A stretch of 64,000 bases of DNA, from the NCBI RefSeq assembly GCF_014217785.1, contig NZ_CP048814.1, forward strand, positions 4,092,001 through 4,156,000, in the 5' to 3' direction. Under the pieces are notes generated by a model. That model had not been told where the DNA came from, did no database searches, and saw only the letters and a program-made list of their open reading frames with translations. Source of the DNA: Rhodococcus triatomae. Lineage in GTDB: Bacteria; Actinomycetota; Actinomycetes; Mycobacteriales; Mycobacteriaceae. Below, one piece after another: positions 8,641 to 20,839 of this stretch. Position 1 is the stretch's first letter. Each line of letters starts with the position of its first letter. A program made the position numbers and the translations under genes.

Positions 8641-11600
8641 ATGGCTGATACGCACATCGGAGGCCCGATCGAGGATCTGCTCGTCTCCAGCGGGCGGTTC
8701 TTCACGCCGGGGCGGATCTCGGACGATCTGCGCACCGTGGAACGGGAAGGCGGCCGCGCCGGTGACATGTTCTATCGCGACCGTTGGAGCCACGACAAGG
8801 TGGTCCGCTCCACCCACGGGGTGAACTGCACGGGCTCGTGCTCATGGAAGATCTATGTCAAGGACGGTGTGATCACCTGGGAGACACAGGAAACCGACTA
8901 TCCCTCGGTGGGCCCCGACCGGCCCGAGTACGAACCGCGCGGGTGCCCGCGCGGCGCCGCGTTCTCCTGGTACACGTACTCCCCGACGCGAGTCCGCTAT
9001 CCCTACGCCCGTGGGGTGCTGGTGGAGATGTACCGCGAGGCGAAGGGACGGCTCGGCGATCCGGTTCTCGCCTGGGCGGACATCCAGTCCGATCCCGAGC
9101 GCCGTCGGAGATATCAGCGGGCACGCGGCAAGGGTGGGCTGATCCGGGTCTCGTGGGCGGAGGCGACCGAGATGATCGCCGCTGCCCACGTCCACACCAT
9201 CGCGACGTACGGTCCCGACCGGGTCGCCGGGTTCTCCCCGATCCCGGCGATGTCGATGGCCTCGCACGCGGCCGGATCGCGTTTCGTCGAGTTGATCGGT
9301 GGGGTGATGACCTCGTTCTACGACTGGTACGCCGACCTGCCGGTGGCCTCACCCCAGGTGTTCGGCGACCAGACCGACGTTCCCGAATCAGGGGACTGGT
9401 GGGACGCGTCGTACCTGATGATGTGGGGCTCGAACGTCCCGGTGACGAGGACGCCCGACGCGCACTGGATGGCCGAGGTCCGCTATCGCGGGACCAAGGT
9501 CGTCGCGGTCAGTCCGGACTACGCCGACAACACCAAGTTCGCGGACGAGTGGATGCCGTGCGCGGCAGGCACCGACGGGGCGATGGCCATGGCGATGGGA
9601 CACGTGATTCTCTCGGAGTTCTTCGTCCGCCGCCGGGAGGCGTTCTTCGTCGACTACGTGCGGCAGTTCACGGATCTGCCGTTCCTGGTCGCGCTCGAGG
9701 AGCGGGACGGTCGGCTCGTGGCCGGGAAGAACCTCACCGCCTCCGATCTCGGTGAGGAGGGAGAGAACGCCCGGTTCAAGCCGGTGCTGCTCGACGGCGC
9801 CACCGGGGAGGTCGTGGTGCCGCCGGGCTCCCTCGGCTTCCGTTTCGGGCCGGACGGTGCCGGGAAGTGGAATCTCGATCTCGGTGACATCGTCGCGGCG
9901 CTGACCGTCTCGGGGCGCGGCGAGACTCGTGAAGTGCACCTGCCGTCCTTCGACACGGTGGACGGTCGAGGCGAGTCGGTGGTGCGGGGAGTTCCGGTGC
10001 TGCGCGTCGGCGGACGTGAGGTCTGCACGGTCTTCGACCTGTTGCTGGCCCAGTACGGTGTCGCGCGGCCGGGCCTGCCCGGCCACTGGCCTACCGGGTA
10101 CGACGATCCGGACACGCCGTATACGCCCGCGTGGCAGGAGCGGATCACCGGAGTCTCGGCCGCACAGGTGATTCGGATCGCCCGAGAATTCGCCACCAAC
10201 GCAGTCGATTCCGGTGGACGATCGATGATCGTCATGGGCGCCGGGATCTGCCAGTGGTTCCACGGGGACGCCACCTATCGCGCGGTACTGGCGTTGCTGT
10301 TGCTCACCGGGTCGATGGGACGCAACGGTGGTGGGTGGGCGCACTACGTCGGCCAGGAGAAGTGCCGGCCCGTCACGGGATGGACCACGATGGCGATGGC
10401 CACCGACTGGTCCCGCCCGCCGCGCCAGATGGCCGGAACGTCCTATTGGTACGTCCACACGGACCAGTGGCGTTACGACGGCTACCGGGCGGATGCCTTG
10501 GCCAGTCCGCTCGGGCGGGGCAGGTTCCGGGACAAGCACACGATGGATGTGCTCGCCTCGGCGGCGGGGATGGGCTGGACACCGTTCTTTCCCCAGTTCG
10601 ACAGGTCCAGCCTCGACGTCGCCGACGATGCTGAGCGCTCCGGTGCCGACGCGGCCGAATACGTGGCCCGCGAACTCGCCGAGGGCCGGCTGAATCTCGC
10701 GGTCACCGACCCGGACGATCCACGCAACTGGCCGCGGGTGCTGAACGTGTGGCGGGCGAATCTCCTCGGATCGTCGAGCAAGGGAAACGAGTACTTCCTC
10801 CGACACCTGTTGGGGACCGACTCGAACCTCCAGGCCGAGGAGACCTCCGCGGAGCTGCGGCCCGCCGGGGTGCGCTGGCGGGACGGCGCCCCGGAGGGAA
10901 AGCTGGACCTGCTCATGTCCATCGACTTCCGGATGACATCGACGACGCTGCTGTCCGACGTCGTGTTGCCGGCCGCGACGTGGTACGAGAAGCACGATCT
11001 GTCGAGCACCGACATGCATCCGTACGTGCACGCCTTCACCCCGGCGATCGACCCGCCGTGGGAGACGCGGTCCGACTTCGATGCGTTCGGTTCGGTCGCC
11101 CGCAGTTTCAGCGCGCTCGCGAGACGGCACCTCGGTGTCCGCAAGGATGTAGTGCTCGGAGTCTTCCAGCACGACACTCCCGGCGCGATGGCGTACCCCT
11201 CGGGGCGCGAGGCGGATTGGCGTGCGAGTGGACAGGCTCCGGTCCCGGGGAAGACGATGGGCGCGCTCACCGTCGTCGAACGGGACTACGGTGCGATCGC
11301 CGAGAAGTGGGCGGCGCTGGGGCCACTCGTGGAGCAGGCCGGTCTGACCACGAAAGGGGTCACCACCCACCCGGAGCCGGAGGTCGCCGAACTGGCAGCG
11401 AAGAGCGGGGTGATGAGCAGCGGCGCCGCTGCCGGACGCCCGGCCCTCGACACCGCCGACAAGATGTGCGAGACGATCCTCACGCTGTCCGGAACGTCGA
11501 ACGGACGTCTCGCGGTCGAGGGCTTCCGCGAACTCGAACGCCGGACCGGCCGGAACCTGGCACATCTCGCCGAGGGCAGTGAAGAGCGACGGATCACGTT

Positions 11601-12318
11601 CGCGGACACCCAGGCCCGCCCGGTTCCCGTGATCACCAGTCCCGAATGGTCCGGCAGCGAGACCGGCGGGCGCCGATACGCGCCGTTCACGGTCAACATC
11701 GAGGAACTCAAGCCGTTCCACACCCTCACGGGCCGCATGCACTTCTACCTCGACCACGATTGGATCGAGGAACTCGGTGAGCAGCTGCCCGTGTACCGGC
11801 CGCCGCTGGACATGAACCGGCTGTTCGGGGAGACCGCACTCGGTGAGAACCGCGACGGAATCGGTCTGACCGTCCGCTACCTGACCCCGCACAGCAAATG
11901 GTCCATCCATTCCGAGTACCAGGACAACCTGTTCATGCTGTCGCTCTCGCGTGGCGGGCCGACGATGTGGATGTCGCCTGCGGATGCCGCGAAGATCGCG
12001 GTCCGCGACAACGACTGGGTCGAGGCGGTCAATCGCAACGGCGTCGTCGTGTGCCGCGCCGTGGTGTCGCACCGGATGCCGGACGGAGTGGTCTACGTCT
12101 ACCACGCGCAGGAACGCACGATCGACGTGCCGCTCACCGAGACCACGGGACGGCGAGGAGGTATCCACAACTCGCTGACCAGGTTGCTGGTCAAGCCGTC
12201 GCATCTCGCGGGTGGGTATGCACAGACCTCCTACGCCTTCAACTATCTCGGCCCGACCGGAAACCAGCGCGACGAGGTCACCGTCGTGCGCCGACGCTCC
12301 CAGGAGGTGACGTACTGA
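8641..12318 (+). CDS. narG: Respiratory nitrate reductase alpha subunit
   Basis: A 1225-residue molybdopterin catalytic subunit that reduces nitrate to nitrite on the cytoplasmic face of the membrane-bound NarGHI complex. The FS0 iron-sulfur ligands are visible: His59, Cys63, Cys67 and Cys102. The molybdenum-coordinating Asp is Asp232 in SFYDWYADLP. There is no Tat signal, as expected for a cytoplasmic-facing NarG. The length is typical. The start ATG follows GAGGAGC. narH overlaps the stop by one base (TGATG), indicating translational coupling. The M. tuberculosis narGHJI is elsewhere in the genome, so its location beside gpsI is specific to this lineage. Confidence 0.97.
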   Translation: MADTHIGGPIEDLLVSSGRFFTPGRISDDLRTVEREGGRAGDMFYRDRWSHDKVVRSTHGVNCTGSCSWKIYVKDGVITWETQETDYPSVGPDRPEYEPRGCPRGAAFSWYTYSPTRVRYPYARGVLVEMYREAKGRLGDPVLAWADIQSDPERRRRYQRARGKGGLIRVSWAEATEMIAAAHVHTIATYGPDRVAGFSPIPAMSMASHAAGSRFVELIGGVMTSFYDWYADLPVASPQVFGDQTDVPESGDWWDASYLMMWGSNVPVTRTPDAHWMAEVRYRGTKVVAVSPDYADNTKFADEWMPCAAGTDGAMAMAMGHVILSEFFVRRREAFFVDYVRQFTDLPFLVALEERDGRLVAGKNLTASDLGEEGENARFKPVLLDGATGEVVVPPGSLGFRFGPDGAGKWNLDLGDIVAALTVSGRGETREVHLPSFDTVDGRGESVVRGVPVLRVGGREVCTVFDLLLAQYGVARPGLPGHWPTGYDDPDTPYTPAWQERITGVSAAQVIRIAREFATNAVDSGGRSMIVMGAGICQWFHGDATYRAVLALLLLTGSMGRNGGGWAHYVGQEKCRPVTGWTTMAMATDWSRPPRQMAGTSYWYVHTDQWRYDGYRADALASPLGRGRFRDKHTMDVLASAAGMGWTPFFPQFDRSSLDVADDAERSGADAAEYVARELAEGRLNLAVTDPDDPRNWPRVLNVWRANLLGSSSKGNEYFLRHLLGTDSNLQAEETSAELRPAGVRWRDGAPEGKLDLLMSIDFRMTSTTLLSDVVLPAATWYEKHDLSSTDMHPYVHAFTPAIDPPWETRSDFDAFGSVARSFSALARRHLGVRKDVVLGVFQHDTPGAMAYPSGREADWRASGQAPVPGKTMGALTVVERDYGAIAEKWAALGPLVEQAGLTTKGVTTHPEPEVAELAAKSGVMSSGAAAGRPALDTADKMCETILTLSGTSNGRLAVEGFRELERRTGRNLAHLAEGSEERRITFADTQARPVPVITSPEWSGSETGGRRYAPFTVNIEELKPFHTLTGRMHFYLDHDWIEELGEQLPVYRPPLDMNRLFGETALGENRDGIGLTVRYLTPHSKWSIHSEYQDNLFMLSLSRGGPTMWMSPADAAKIAVRDNDWVEAVNRNGVVVCRAVVSHRMPDGVVYVYHAQERTIDVPLTETTGRRGGIHNSLTRLLVKPSHLAGGYAQTSYAFNYLGPTGNQRDEVTVVRRRSQEVTY

Positions 12319-13985
12319 TGCGGGTCATGGCGCAGATGGCGATGGTGATGAACCTCGACAAGTGCATCGGCTGCCACACGTGTTCGGTGACGTGCAAGCA
12401 GGCGTGGACGAACCGTTCGGGGACCGAGTACGTGTGGTTCAACAATGTCGAAACCCGCCCCGGGCAGGGATATCCGCGTACGTACGAGGACCAGGAGAAG
12501 TGGCGCGGCGGGTGGGTTCGGGACCGGAAGGGCCGGCTGCGGCTACGGGACGGCGGACGGCTGGCGAAGCTGGCCAAGATCTTCGCGAACCCGAAGATGC
12601 CCTCGATCGAGGACTACTACGAGCCGTGGACCTACGACTACGAGAACCTCACCACCGCGCCTCTCGGGGAACACATGCCGGTGGCGACGCCGCGGAGCCT
12701 CATCTCCGGGCAGCCGATGAAGGTGGAGTGGTCGGCGAACTGGGACGACGATCTGGGCGGCTCACCGGAGATCGTCGCCGGAGACCCGATTCTGAAGAAG
12801 GTGAGCGAGGACGTTCGGCTCGAACTCGAGCAGACGTTCATGTTCTACCTTCCGCGGATCTGCGAGCACTGTCTCAATCCCTCGTGCGTCGCGTCGTGCC
12901 CGTCGGGGGCGATGTACAAGCGCACCGAGGACGGCATCGTCCTCGTCGACCAGGACAAGTGCCGGGGTTGGCGCATGTGCGTGTCCGGATGCCCCTACAA
13001 GAAGGTGTATTTCAACCACAAGACCGGCAAGGCGGAGAAGTGCACGTTCTGCTATCCGAGAGTGGAGGTGGGACTGCCCACGGTCTGCGCCGAGACCTGT
13101 GTCGGTCGGCTGCGCTACATCGGTCTGGTGCTCTACGACGCGGACGCAGTCCTGGCCGCGGCGTCGGTGGAGAGCGAGACCGACCTGTACGAGGCGCACA
13201 TGGACTGCCTGCTGGATCCGCGTGATCCCGAGGTCGTTGCCCGAGCACGGGAACAGGGCATCTCCGACGAGTGGATCGATGCGGCACACCGGTCGCCGGT
13301 CTACGCGCTGATCAAGGACTTCCGGGTCGCGCTGCCCCTGCATCCGGAGTTCCGGACGATGCCGATGGTCTGGTACGTCCCGCCGTTGTCGCCCGTGGTC
13401 GATGCGGTGAGCAGGGACGGCCACGACGGCGAGGAACTGGGGAACTTGTTCGGTGCGCTCGACGCGCTCCGGATCCCGATCGAGTACCTGGCCGCAATGT
13501 TCACCGCCGGGGACACCGAGGTCGTGGCCTCCGTACTGAGGCGGCTGGCGGCGATGCGTTCCTACATGCGCGACATCAACCTCGGACGGGAGCCGCAGGC
13601 GCACATTCCCCGGTCCGTCGGTATGTCGGAGGAGGACGTCTACCAGATGTACCGCCTGTTGGCACTGGCGAAATACGAGGAGCGGTACGTGATCCCGACG
13701 GCGTACGCGGTGGACGGGCACCGGCTGGAGGAGACCGCCACCGAGTGTTCCCTGGACTTCGACGGAGGTCCCGGAATGTACGGGTCGGGACCGTTCGGCG
13801 AGGCGAGCGGCGAGCCGGTACCCGTCGCCGTGGAGAACTTCCACGCCCTGCGTGAACGGCAGGGAAGCGAGGACATCTCCGTGGGTGAGGACAACCCGTC
13901 CCGGGTCAACCTGTTGAACTGGGACGGCAAGGGCACCCCGGACGGGATGTTCCCCAGTTCGACGGGGACGGGAGAGCGGCGATGA
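12318..13985 (+). CDS. narH: Respiratory nitrate reductase beta (Fe-S) subunit
   Basis: A 555-residue iron-sulfur subunit that carries electrons from NarI haem to NarG. Four cysteine groups are visible. They are Cys16/19/22/26; Cys182/185/190/194; Cys215/221/225, with Trp218 replacing a cysteine (the NarH hallmark of the [3Fe-4S] centre); and Cys242/245/257/261. Together these predict three [4Fe-4S] and one [3Fe-4S] clusters. The start overlaps the narG stop by one base, and narJ begins inside the stop (ATGA at 13982). Confidence 0.97.
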   Translation: MRVMAQMAMVMNLDKCIGCHTCSVTCKQAWTNRSGTEYVWFNNVETRPGQGYPRTYEDQEKWRGGWVRDRKGRLRLRDGGRLAKLAKIFANPKMPSIEDYYEPWTYDYENLTTAPLGEHMPVATPRSLISGQPMKVEWSANWDDDLGGSPEIVAGDPILKKVSEDVRLELEQTFMFYLPRICEHCLNPSCVASCPSGAMYKRTEDGIVLVDQDKCRGWRMCVSGCPYKKVYFNHKTGKAEKCTFCYPRVEVGLPTVCAETCVGRLRYIGLVLYDADAVLAAASVESETDLYEAHMDCLLDPRDPEVVARAREQGISDEWIDAAHRSPVYALIKDFRVALPLHPEFRTMPMVWYVPPLSPVVDAVSRDGHDGEELGNLFGALDALRIPIEYLAAMFTAGDTEVVASVLRRLAAMRSYMRDINLGREPQAHIPRSVGMSEEDVYQMYRLLALAKYEERYVIPTAYAVDGHRLEETATECSLDFDGGPGMYGSGPFGEASGEPVPVAVENFHALRERQGSEDISVGEDNPSRVNLLNWDGKGTPDGMFPSSTGTGERR

Positions 13986-14650
13986 GGGTGCGGCGCCCGC
14001 GCGGGCGCTCCCTCGACGATCGGCTCGTGTGGCAGGCCTCCTCGCTGCTCCTGGACTACCCGGGCGAGGACTGGCGGACTCGCCTGGCCACGGTCCGGCA
14101 GATACTGGCGGGAACGAGTACTGCGAGGGCGCGCCCGCTCCTGCGTGCCTGGGAGGAACTGAGTTCCCTCACCTCGGCACAGGTGCAGACCGGCTACGTC
14201 GAGACGTTCGATCTGCGCCGCCGCAGCACCCTCTACCTCACCTACTGGACCGCAGGGGACACCCGCAACCGCGGCCGGGAGATCCTGCGCTTCGCCGATG
14301 CCTACCGGGAGGCGGGAACACGGGCGCCGCGGGGAGAGTCGGCCGACCACCTGGCAGTTCTCCTCGAATTCGCCGCCACCGTCGATCCCGAGGCGGGCGC
14401 GGCACTGCTCGGCGAGTACCGGGCCGCTCTCCGGATGCTGCAGCTCGTTCTCGACGAGGACGCGTCGCCCTACGCACCCATCCTGGGCGCGGTCTGCGCG
14501 AGCGTTCCGGACCGTTCCGGAGGGGCGGAGGAGCGGGCCCGACGGCTCGCCAGAGAGGGGCCGCCCGCCGAGGCGGTGGGTCTCGAGCCGTTCACCCTCA
14601 CCGTTCCGCCGCGCAGCGCGGACCTGTCTCGCCAGGAGGTGGGTCGATAG
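13982..14650 (+). CDS. narJ: Nitrate reductase maturation chaperone NarJ
   Basis: A 222-residue NarJ/NarW-type (TorD-like) chaperone that holds apo-NarGH during molybdenum cofactor insertion; it is not a subunit of the finished enzyme. The family core is recognisable: ASSLLLDYPGEDW near residues 19-31, and YVETFDLRRRSTLYLTYW near 72-89. The C-terminal tail is Pro/Arg rich and variable in the family. It overlaps narH by 4 bp (ATGA), and narI begins directly after its stop. Confidence 0.93.
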   Translation: MRVRRPRGRSLDDRLVWQASSLLLDYPGEDWRTRLATVRQILAGTSTARARPLLRAWEELSSLTSAQVQTGYVETFDLRRRSTLYLTYWTAGDTRNRGREILRFADAYREAGTRAPRGESADHLAVLLEFAATVDPEAGAALLGEYRAALRMLQLVLDEDASPYAPILGAVCASVPDRSGGAEERARRLAREGPPAEAVGLEPFTLTVPPRSADLSRQEVGR

Positions 14651-15376
14651 ATGTCCGCGGCCGAAATCTATTGGGACGTCATCCCGTATGTGGTGCTTGC
14701 GGTCGTCGTGGTGGGCACCTGGTGGCGGTACCGCTACGACAAGTTCGGCTGGACCACGCGTTCCTCGCAACTGTACGAGCACCGGCTGCTGCGGATCGGC
14801 AGCCCGCTGTTCCACTTCGGGATCCTGGTGGTGATCGTCGGTCACGTCATCGGGCTCCTGATCCCACAGTCCTGGACCGATGCCCTCGGGATCGACGAGC
14901 ACGCCTATCACGTCCAGGCCCTCGTCCTCGGCACCATCGCGGGAGTCGCGACACTCGGCGGGGCCGCCATCCTCGTGTACCGCAGGCGCACGAAGGGGCC
15001 GGTCTTCCTCGCGACGACCTGGAACGACAAGCTGATGTATCTGGTGCTGCTCCTCGCGATCGTCGCCGGCCTCGCGACCACTGTGCTCGGTGCCTTCGGC
15101 GACGAGGGCAACTACCGCGAGACCGTGTCCCCGTGGTTCCGCTCGATCTGGATCTTCCAGCCGCGCGGCGATCTCATGGCCGAGTCCGGACTGTCGTATC
15201 AGGTCCATGTCACGATCGCGCTGGTGCTGTTCGCGATGTGGCCGTTCACCCGGCTGGTCCACGTGTTCAGCGCGCCGATCGGCTACCTGTTCCGCCCGTA
15301 CATCGTGTATCGCAGCCGGGACGCCGCGAAGAAGGACGAGTCGGTCGGGTCACGCCCCTCGCGTCGAGGGTGGTGA
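14651..15376 (+). CDS. narI: Respiratory nitrate reductase gamma subunit (cytochrome b)
   Basis: A 241-residue membrane cytochrome b that oxidises quinol and passes electrons to NarH. Five hydrophobic segments are visible. The four haem-ligand histidines are in place: His55 and His65 (SPLFHFG, VGHVIG), and His186 and His204 (YQVHVT, RLVHVF), matching His56/66/187/205 of E. coli NarI. It directly abuts narJ. The last 27 bases overlap the 3' end of the convergent APH-like gene. Confidence 0.96.
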   Translation: MSAAEIYWDVIPYVVLAVVVVGTWWRYRYDKFGWTTRSSQLYEHRLLRIGSPLFHFGILVVIVGHVIGLLIPQSWTDALGIDEHAYHVQALVLGTIAGVATLGGAAILVYRRRTKGPVFLATTWNDKLMYLVLLLAIVAGLATTVLGAFGDEGNYRETVSPWFRSIWIFQPRGDLMAESGLSYQVHVTIALVLFAMWPFTRLVHVFSAPIGYLFRPYIVYRSRDAAKKDESVGSRPSRRGW

Positions 15377-16879
15377 CGACGGGTCGATCGGCCACGGTGC
15401 CGGCCCGACGGTCCTGTCGAGCCATTGGTCCGGCGCCGGTCCCCCTGCGGTGGTGTCGAGAACAGTGGCGGACGGCCACTCGTCGCGGGTGCTCTCCTGC
15501 GCGCTCAGGACGTCCGGCGTCGCGTCCGAGGCGTCGGTCCCTGCGGCTCTGCGTTCGAGGACGCGCCTGATTCGCACGTCGCGGTCCGCCGCACATTCGA
15601 TCTCCACGAACTCCGCGCCGACGCGGGCGGCGAGGTCGGCGGCACGTGCCCGGTCGCGCGCGGACAGCCAGCTCGCATCGAGCACCACGGAACGTCCGAG
15701 CGTGAGTGTCTCCTCGGCACGCGCCAGCATCGCGGCGTACGTGGCCTCCGTCCGCTCCCGCGAGTAGAGGCCCTCCCCGGGGGGTGAGGCGGCGTCGACG
15801 AGGGGGTCCAGGCCGGCCGACTCCTTGCGGATCACGTCCGAGCGCAGGACCGGTGCGGAGAGGAACGCGCCGATGGTCGCGGCGGTGACCGTCTTGCCCG
15901 AGCCGGACAGGCCGCCGACCGTCACGAGCCGGATCGTGCCCCGCCGCAGGTTGTTCCGTGCCTGGTCGAGGAGTGCGAGTGCGGTGTCGCGGGAATCGGC
16001 GTCGCCCTGCCCGAAACGAAGCGCGGCGACCTTCGCCCGTACCGTGGCGCGATAGGCCACGAAGTGGTGGATCAGCGCGGGCGGACACTCGTCTCCCGTG
16101 AGCGCTCGGTAGCGCACGAGCAGAGTCCGAGCCAGGTCCGGACGGCCCGCCCGTTCGAGATCCATGGCGAGAAAGGCGATGTCGAGGAACACGTCCCCGA
16201 AGCGCAACTCGTCGTCGAACTCCAGGCAGTCGATGATGCGGGCGCCGTCGTCGAGGCAGAAGATGTCGTCGGCGAGGAGATCGCCGTGACCGTCGCGGGC
16301 ACGCCCTGCGGCGATGCGCGCCTCGAACAGTGCTGCCCGGCCGTGTAGGAACTGCCTCGCGGCGTCACGGATGGCGGCCAGCAGACGAGCGGCGCCGAGC
16401 GGGCGGCAACCGTCGTCGGGTGCGTCCAGTCGATCCAAATGATCGAGAGAGAGGTCCCACAGGCGCGCGAACGCTTCCCGCTCGGCGCAGCGGTCGACCT
16501 CGCCACCGGTGGCGGCCTCCGCGTGCAACCGCGCCACCTGGCGCGCGACGTCGTCCAACGCGTCGACGACGTCGACCGGCGGGTCCGCCCGGTCGAGGAC
16601 GGTGGACAGCCGGCGCTCGTCGGGAAGCCTGCGCATCTCGACCAGGTGCTCGCACGGCCGGCCGTCGGGTCCCGAGACGTCCGCGACGCCGAGGTACACG
16701 TCCGGTGCGAGGCGCCGATTGAGCGCGACTTCGCGGTGACACGCGGCCTCACGGGTGGCGCGGTCCCGGTTGTCGAGAAACCCCAGGTCCAGTGGCTTCT
16801 TCATCTTGTGGACGCGATCTCCGACGAAGAACAGGACCGACGTGTGGGTTTCACGCAGCGCGACGAACGGCGGGGTCAC
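15350..16879 (-). CDS. APH-like kinase domain fused to P-loop ATPase
   Basis: A 509-residue two-domain protein of the COG2187/COG0645 type, often annotated as bifunctional aminoglycoside phosphotransferase/ATP-binding protein. Its substrate is not known and antibiotic resistance should not be assumed. Residues 1-300 are an aminoglycoside-phosphotransferase-like fold, with the catalytic loop DGHGDLLADDI (197-207) and DCLEFDD (217-223). Residues 315-500 are a P-loop NTPase resembling gluconate or chloramphenicol kinases, with Walker A GLSGSGKT (323-330). The GTG at 16879 has a TACCGT box 7 nt upstream. It is divergent from pepR and convergent with narI, overlapping it by 27 bp. Confidence 0.82.
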   Translation of the reverse strand: MTPPFVALRETHTSVLFFVGDRVHKMKKPLDLGFLDNRDRATREAACHREVALNRRLAPDVYLGVADVSGPDGRPCEHLVEMRRLPDERRLSTVLDRADPPVDVVDALDDVARQVARLHAEAATGGEVDRCAEREAFARLWDLSLDHLDRLDAPDDGCRPLGAARLLAAIRDAARQFLHGRAALFEARIAAGRARDGHGDLLADDIFCLDDGARIIDCLEFDDELRFGDVFLDIAFLAMDLERAGRPDLARTLLVRYRALTGDECPPALIHHFVAYRATVRAKVAALRFGQGDADSRDTALALLDQARNNLRRGTIRLVTVGGLSGSGKTVTAATIGAFLSAPVLRSDVIRKESAGLDPLVDAASPPGEGLYSRERTEATYAAMLARAEETLTLGRSVVLDASWLSARDRARAADLAARVGAEFVEIECAADRDVRIRRVLERRAAGTDASDATPDVLSAQESTRDEWPSATVLDTTAGGPAPDQWLDRTVGPAPWPIDPSSPPSTRGA

Positions 16880-16886
16880 GTCCTCG

Positions 16887-16892
16887 ACGGTA
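16887..16892 (-). promoter_or_regulatory. -10 box of the APH-like gene (leaderless)
   Basis: TACCGT on the minus strand, 7 nt before the GTG at 16879. Confidence 0.45.
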
Positions 16893-16976
16893 GTCCGCGT
16901 GGGCGACCGGTGCGGCAGGTGTAATGTGTGCCGTTCACCGCATCTCCGCTCGCGTCGAGGACCGTAGAACCACCCC

Positions 16977-18326
16977 ATGGCAGACACACACCGCCGATTC
17001 ACCGCTGCAGTCCAGCCCGCACCAGCCGAGGCCCCCGGCCCGGACAGCGGTGTGCGCCGCACCGTCCTCCCCGGAGGCCTGCGGGTGGTCACCGAACACG
17101 TACCGGGCGTACGGTCCGCCTCGATCGGCATCTGGGTGGGTGTGGGCTCTCGGGACGAGCATCCCCACGTCGCCGGCGCCGCACACTTTCTCGAACACCT
17201 CCTGTTCAAGGCCACCCCGTCCCGGAGTGCACTCGACATCGCCCAGGTGATGGACGGCGTCGGTGGAGAGCTGAACGCGTTCACCGCGAAGGAACACACC
17301 TGCTTCTACGCCCACGTGCTCGACGACGACCTGCCGATGGCGGTCGAACTGGTCAGCGACGTGGTGCTGCACGGACTGTGCCGACCCGAGGACGTCGACG
17401 TCGAGCGGCAGGTGGTGCTCGAGGAGATCGCCATGCGCGACGACGATCCGGAAGACCTGCTCGGTGACGCATTCCTCACCGCGCTCTACGGTGACCATCC
17501 GGTGGGGCGGCCGGTGATCGGCTCCGTGGAGTCGGTCGAGTCGATGACCCGCAATCAACTCCACTCGTTCCATGTCCGGCGATACACACCGCCGCGGACC
17601 GTGGTGGCGGTCGCCGGGAACATCGAGCACGAGCACACCGTCGAACTCGTCCAGCGCGCCTTCTCCGGTCGCCTGGAACGCGACGCCGTCCCGGCGCCAC
17701 GCCGCGGAGGTCGGTGGCGACCGAACGCGAGTCCGGCCCTCAGCGTGACCGCACACGAGGGGGAGCAGGCGCACCTGTCCCTCGGCGTCCGCGCGTTCGG
17801 CAGGCACCAGGACGAGCGCTGGGCGCTGTCGGTGCTCAACACCGCGGTCGGTGGCGGGCTCAGTTCGCGTCTGTTCCAAGAGGTCCGGGAGATCCGTGGG
17901 CTGGCCTACTCGGTGTACTCGGGGGTCGACACCTTCGCCGACACGGGCGCGTTCTCGGTGTACGCGGGATGCCAGCCCGAGAATCTCGGCGAGGTCGCCA
18001 CCGTCGTCCGCGAGGTACTCGCGAACGTCGCATCCCAGGGCATCACGGATGCCGAGTGCGCGCGGGCCAAGGGATCGTTGCGGGGCTCGCTGGTGCTCGG
18101 CCTCGAGGATCCGGCGTCACGAATGCACCGCATCGGTCGCAGCGAACTCAACTACGGCGATCACCGCAGCGTGTCCGAGACGCTCGCCCGGATCGACGCG
18201 GTCACCTCGGACGAGGTGCGCAAGGTCGCGCGCACCCTGTTGCGCCGCCCGTTCGCAGCGGCGGTCGTCGGTCCGTACCGCCGCGCCCGGGACCTGCCCG
18301 CATCGGTGCGCGGTATCGTCCGCTAG
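16977..18326 (+). CDS. pepR: M16-family zinc metalloprotease (PepR type)
   Basis: A 449-residue M16B peptidase with one intact active-site half. The inverted zinc motif HFLEH spans His70-Glu73-His74, and the distal Glu lies in VVLEEIAMRDDDPED around residue 150. The second half (from about residue 230) carries the usual inactive partner fold with the R/Y pair (GGLSSRLFQEVRE, GLAYSVYS). It is the Rv2782c homologue; that gene follows gpsI directly in mycobacteria, while here the nar operon intervenes. A TAGAAC box lies 6 nt before the ATG, so the mRNA may be leaderless. Substrates are unknown. Confidence 0.93.
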   Translation: MADTHRRFTAAVQPAPAEAPGPDSGVRRTVLPGGLRVVTEHVPGVRSASIGIWVGVGSRDEHPHVAGAAHFLEHLLFKATPSRSALDIAQVMDGVGGELNAFTAKEHTCFYAHVLDDDLPMAVELVSDVVLHGLCRPEDVDVERQVVLEEIAMRDDDPEDLLGDAFLTALYGDHPVGRPVIGSVESVESMTRNQLHSFHVRRYTPPRTVVAVAGNIEHEHTVELVQRAFSGRLERDAVPAPRRGGRWRPNASPALSVTAHEGEQAHLSLGVRAFGRHQDERWALSVLNTAVGGGLSSRLFQEVREIRGLAYSVYSGVDTFADTGAFSVYAGCQPENLGEVATVVREVLANVASQGITDAECARAKGSLRGSLVLGLEDPASRMHRIGRSELNYGDHRSVSETLARIDAVTSDEVRKVARTLLRRPFAAAVVGPYRRARDLPASVRGIVR

Positions 18327-18362
18327 CGGCGGGCGCACGGTTCACCGGAAGGAGTTCGGGGC

Positions 18363-20804
<2,442 letters not shown>

Positions 20805-20826
20805 GAACCCTGTCGTGGGGGACACC

Positions 20827-20832
20827 TAGGGT
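20827..20832 (+). promoter_or_regulatory. -10 box of the flavodoxin-like gene (leaderless)
   Basis: TAGGGT, 7 nt before the ATG at 20840. Confidence 0.45.
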
Positions 20833-20839
20833 GAGGGTC

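Noticed and set aside
9388-12204. Long open frame (over 900 codons) antisense to narG
   Set aside because: Same codon-bias artefact; narG is complete with all cofactor ligands on the plus strand.
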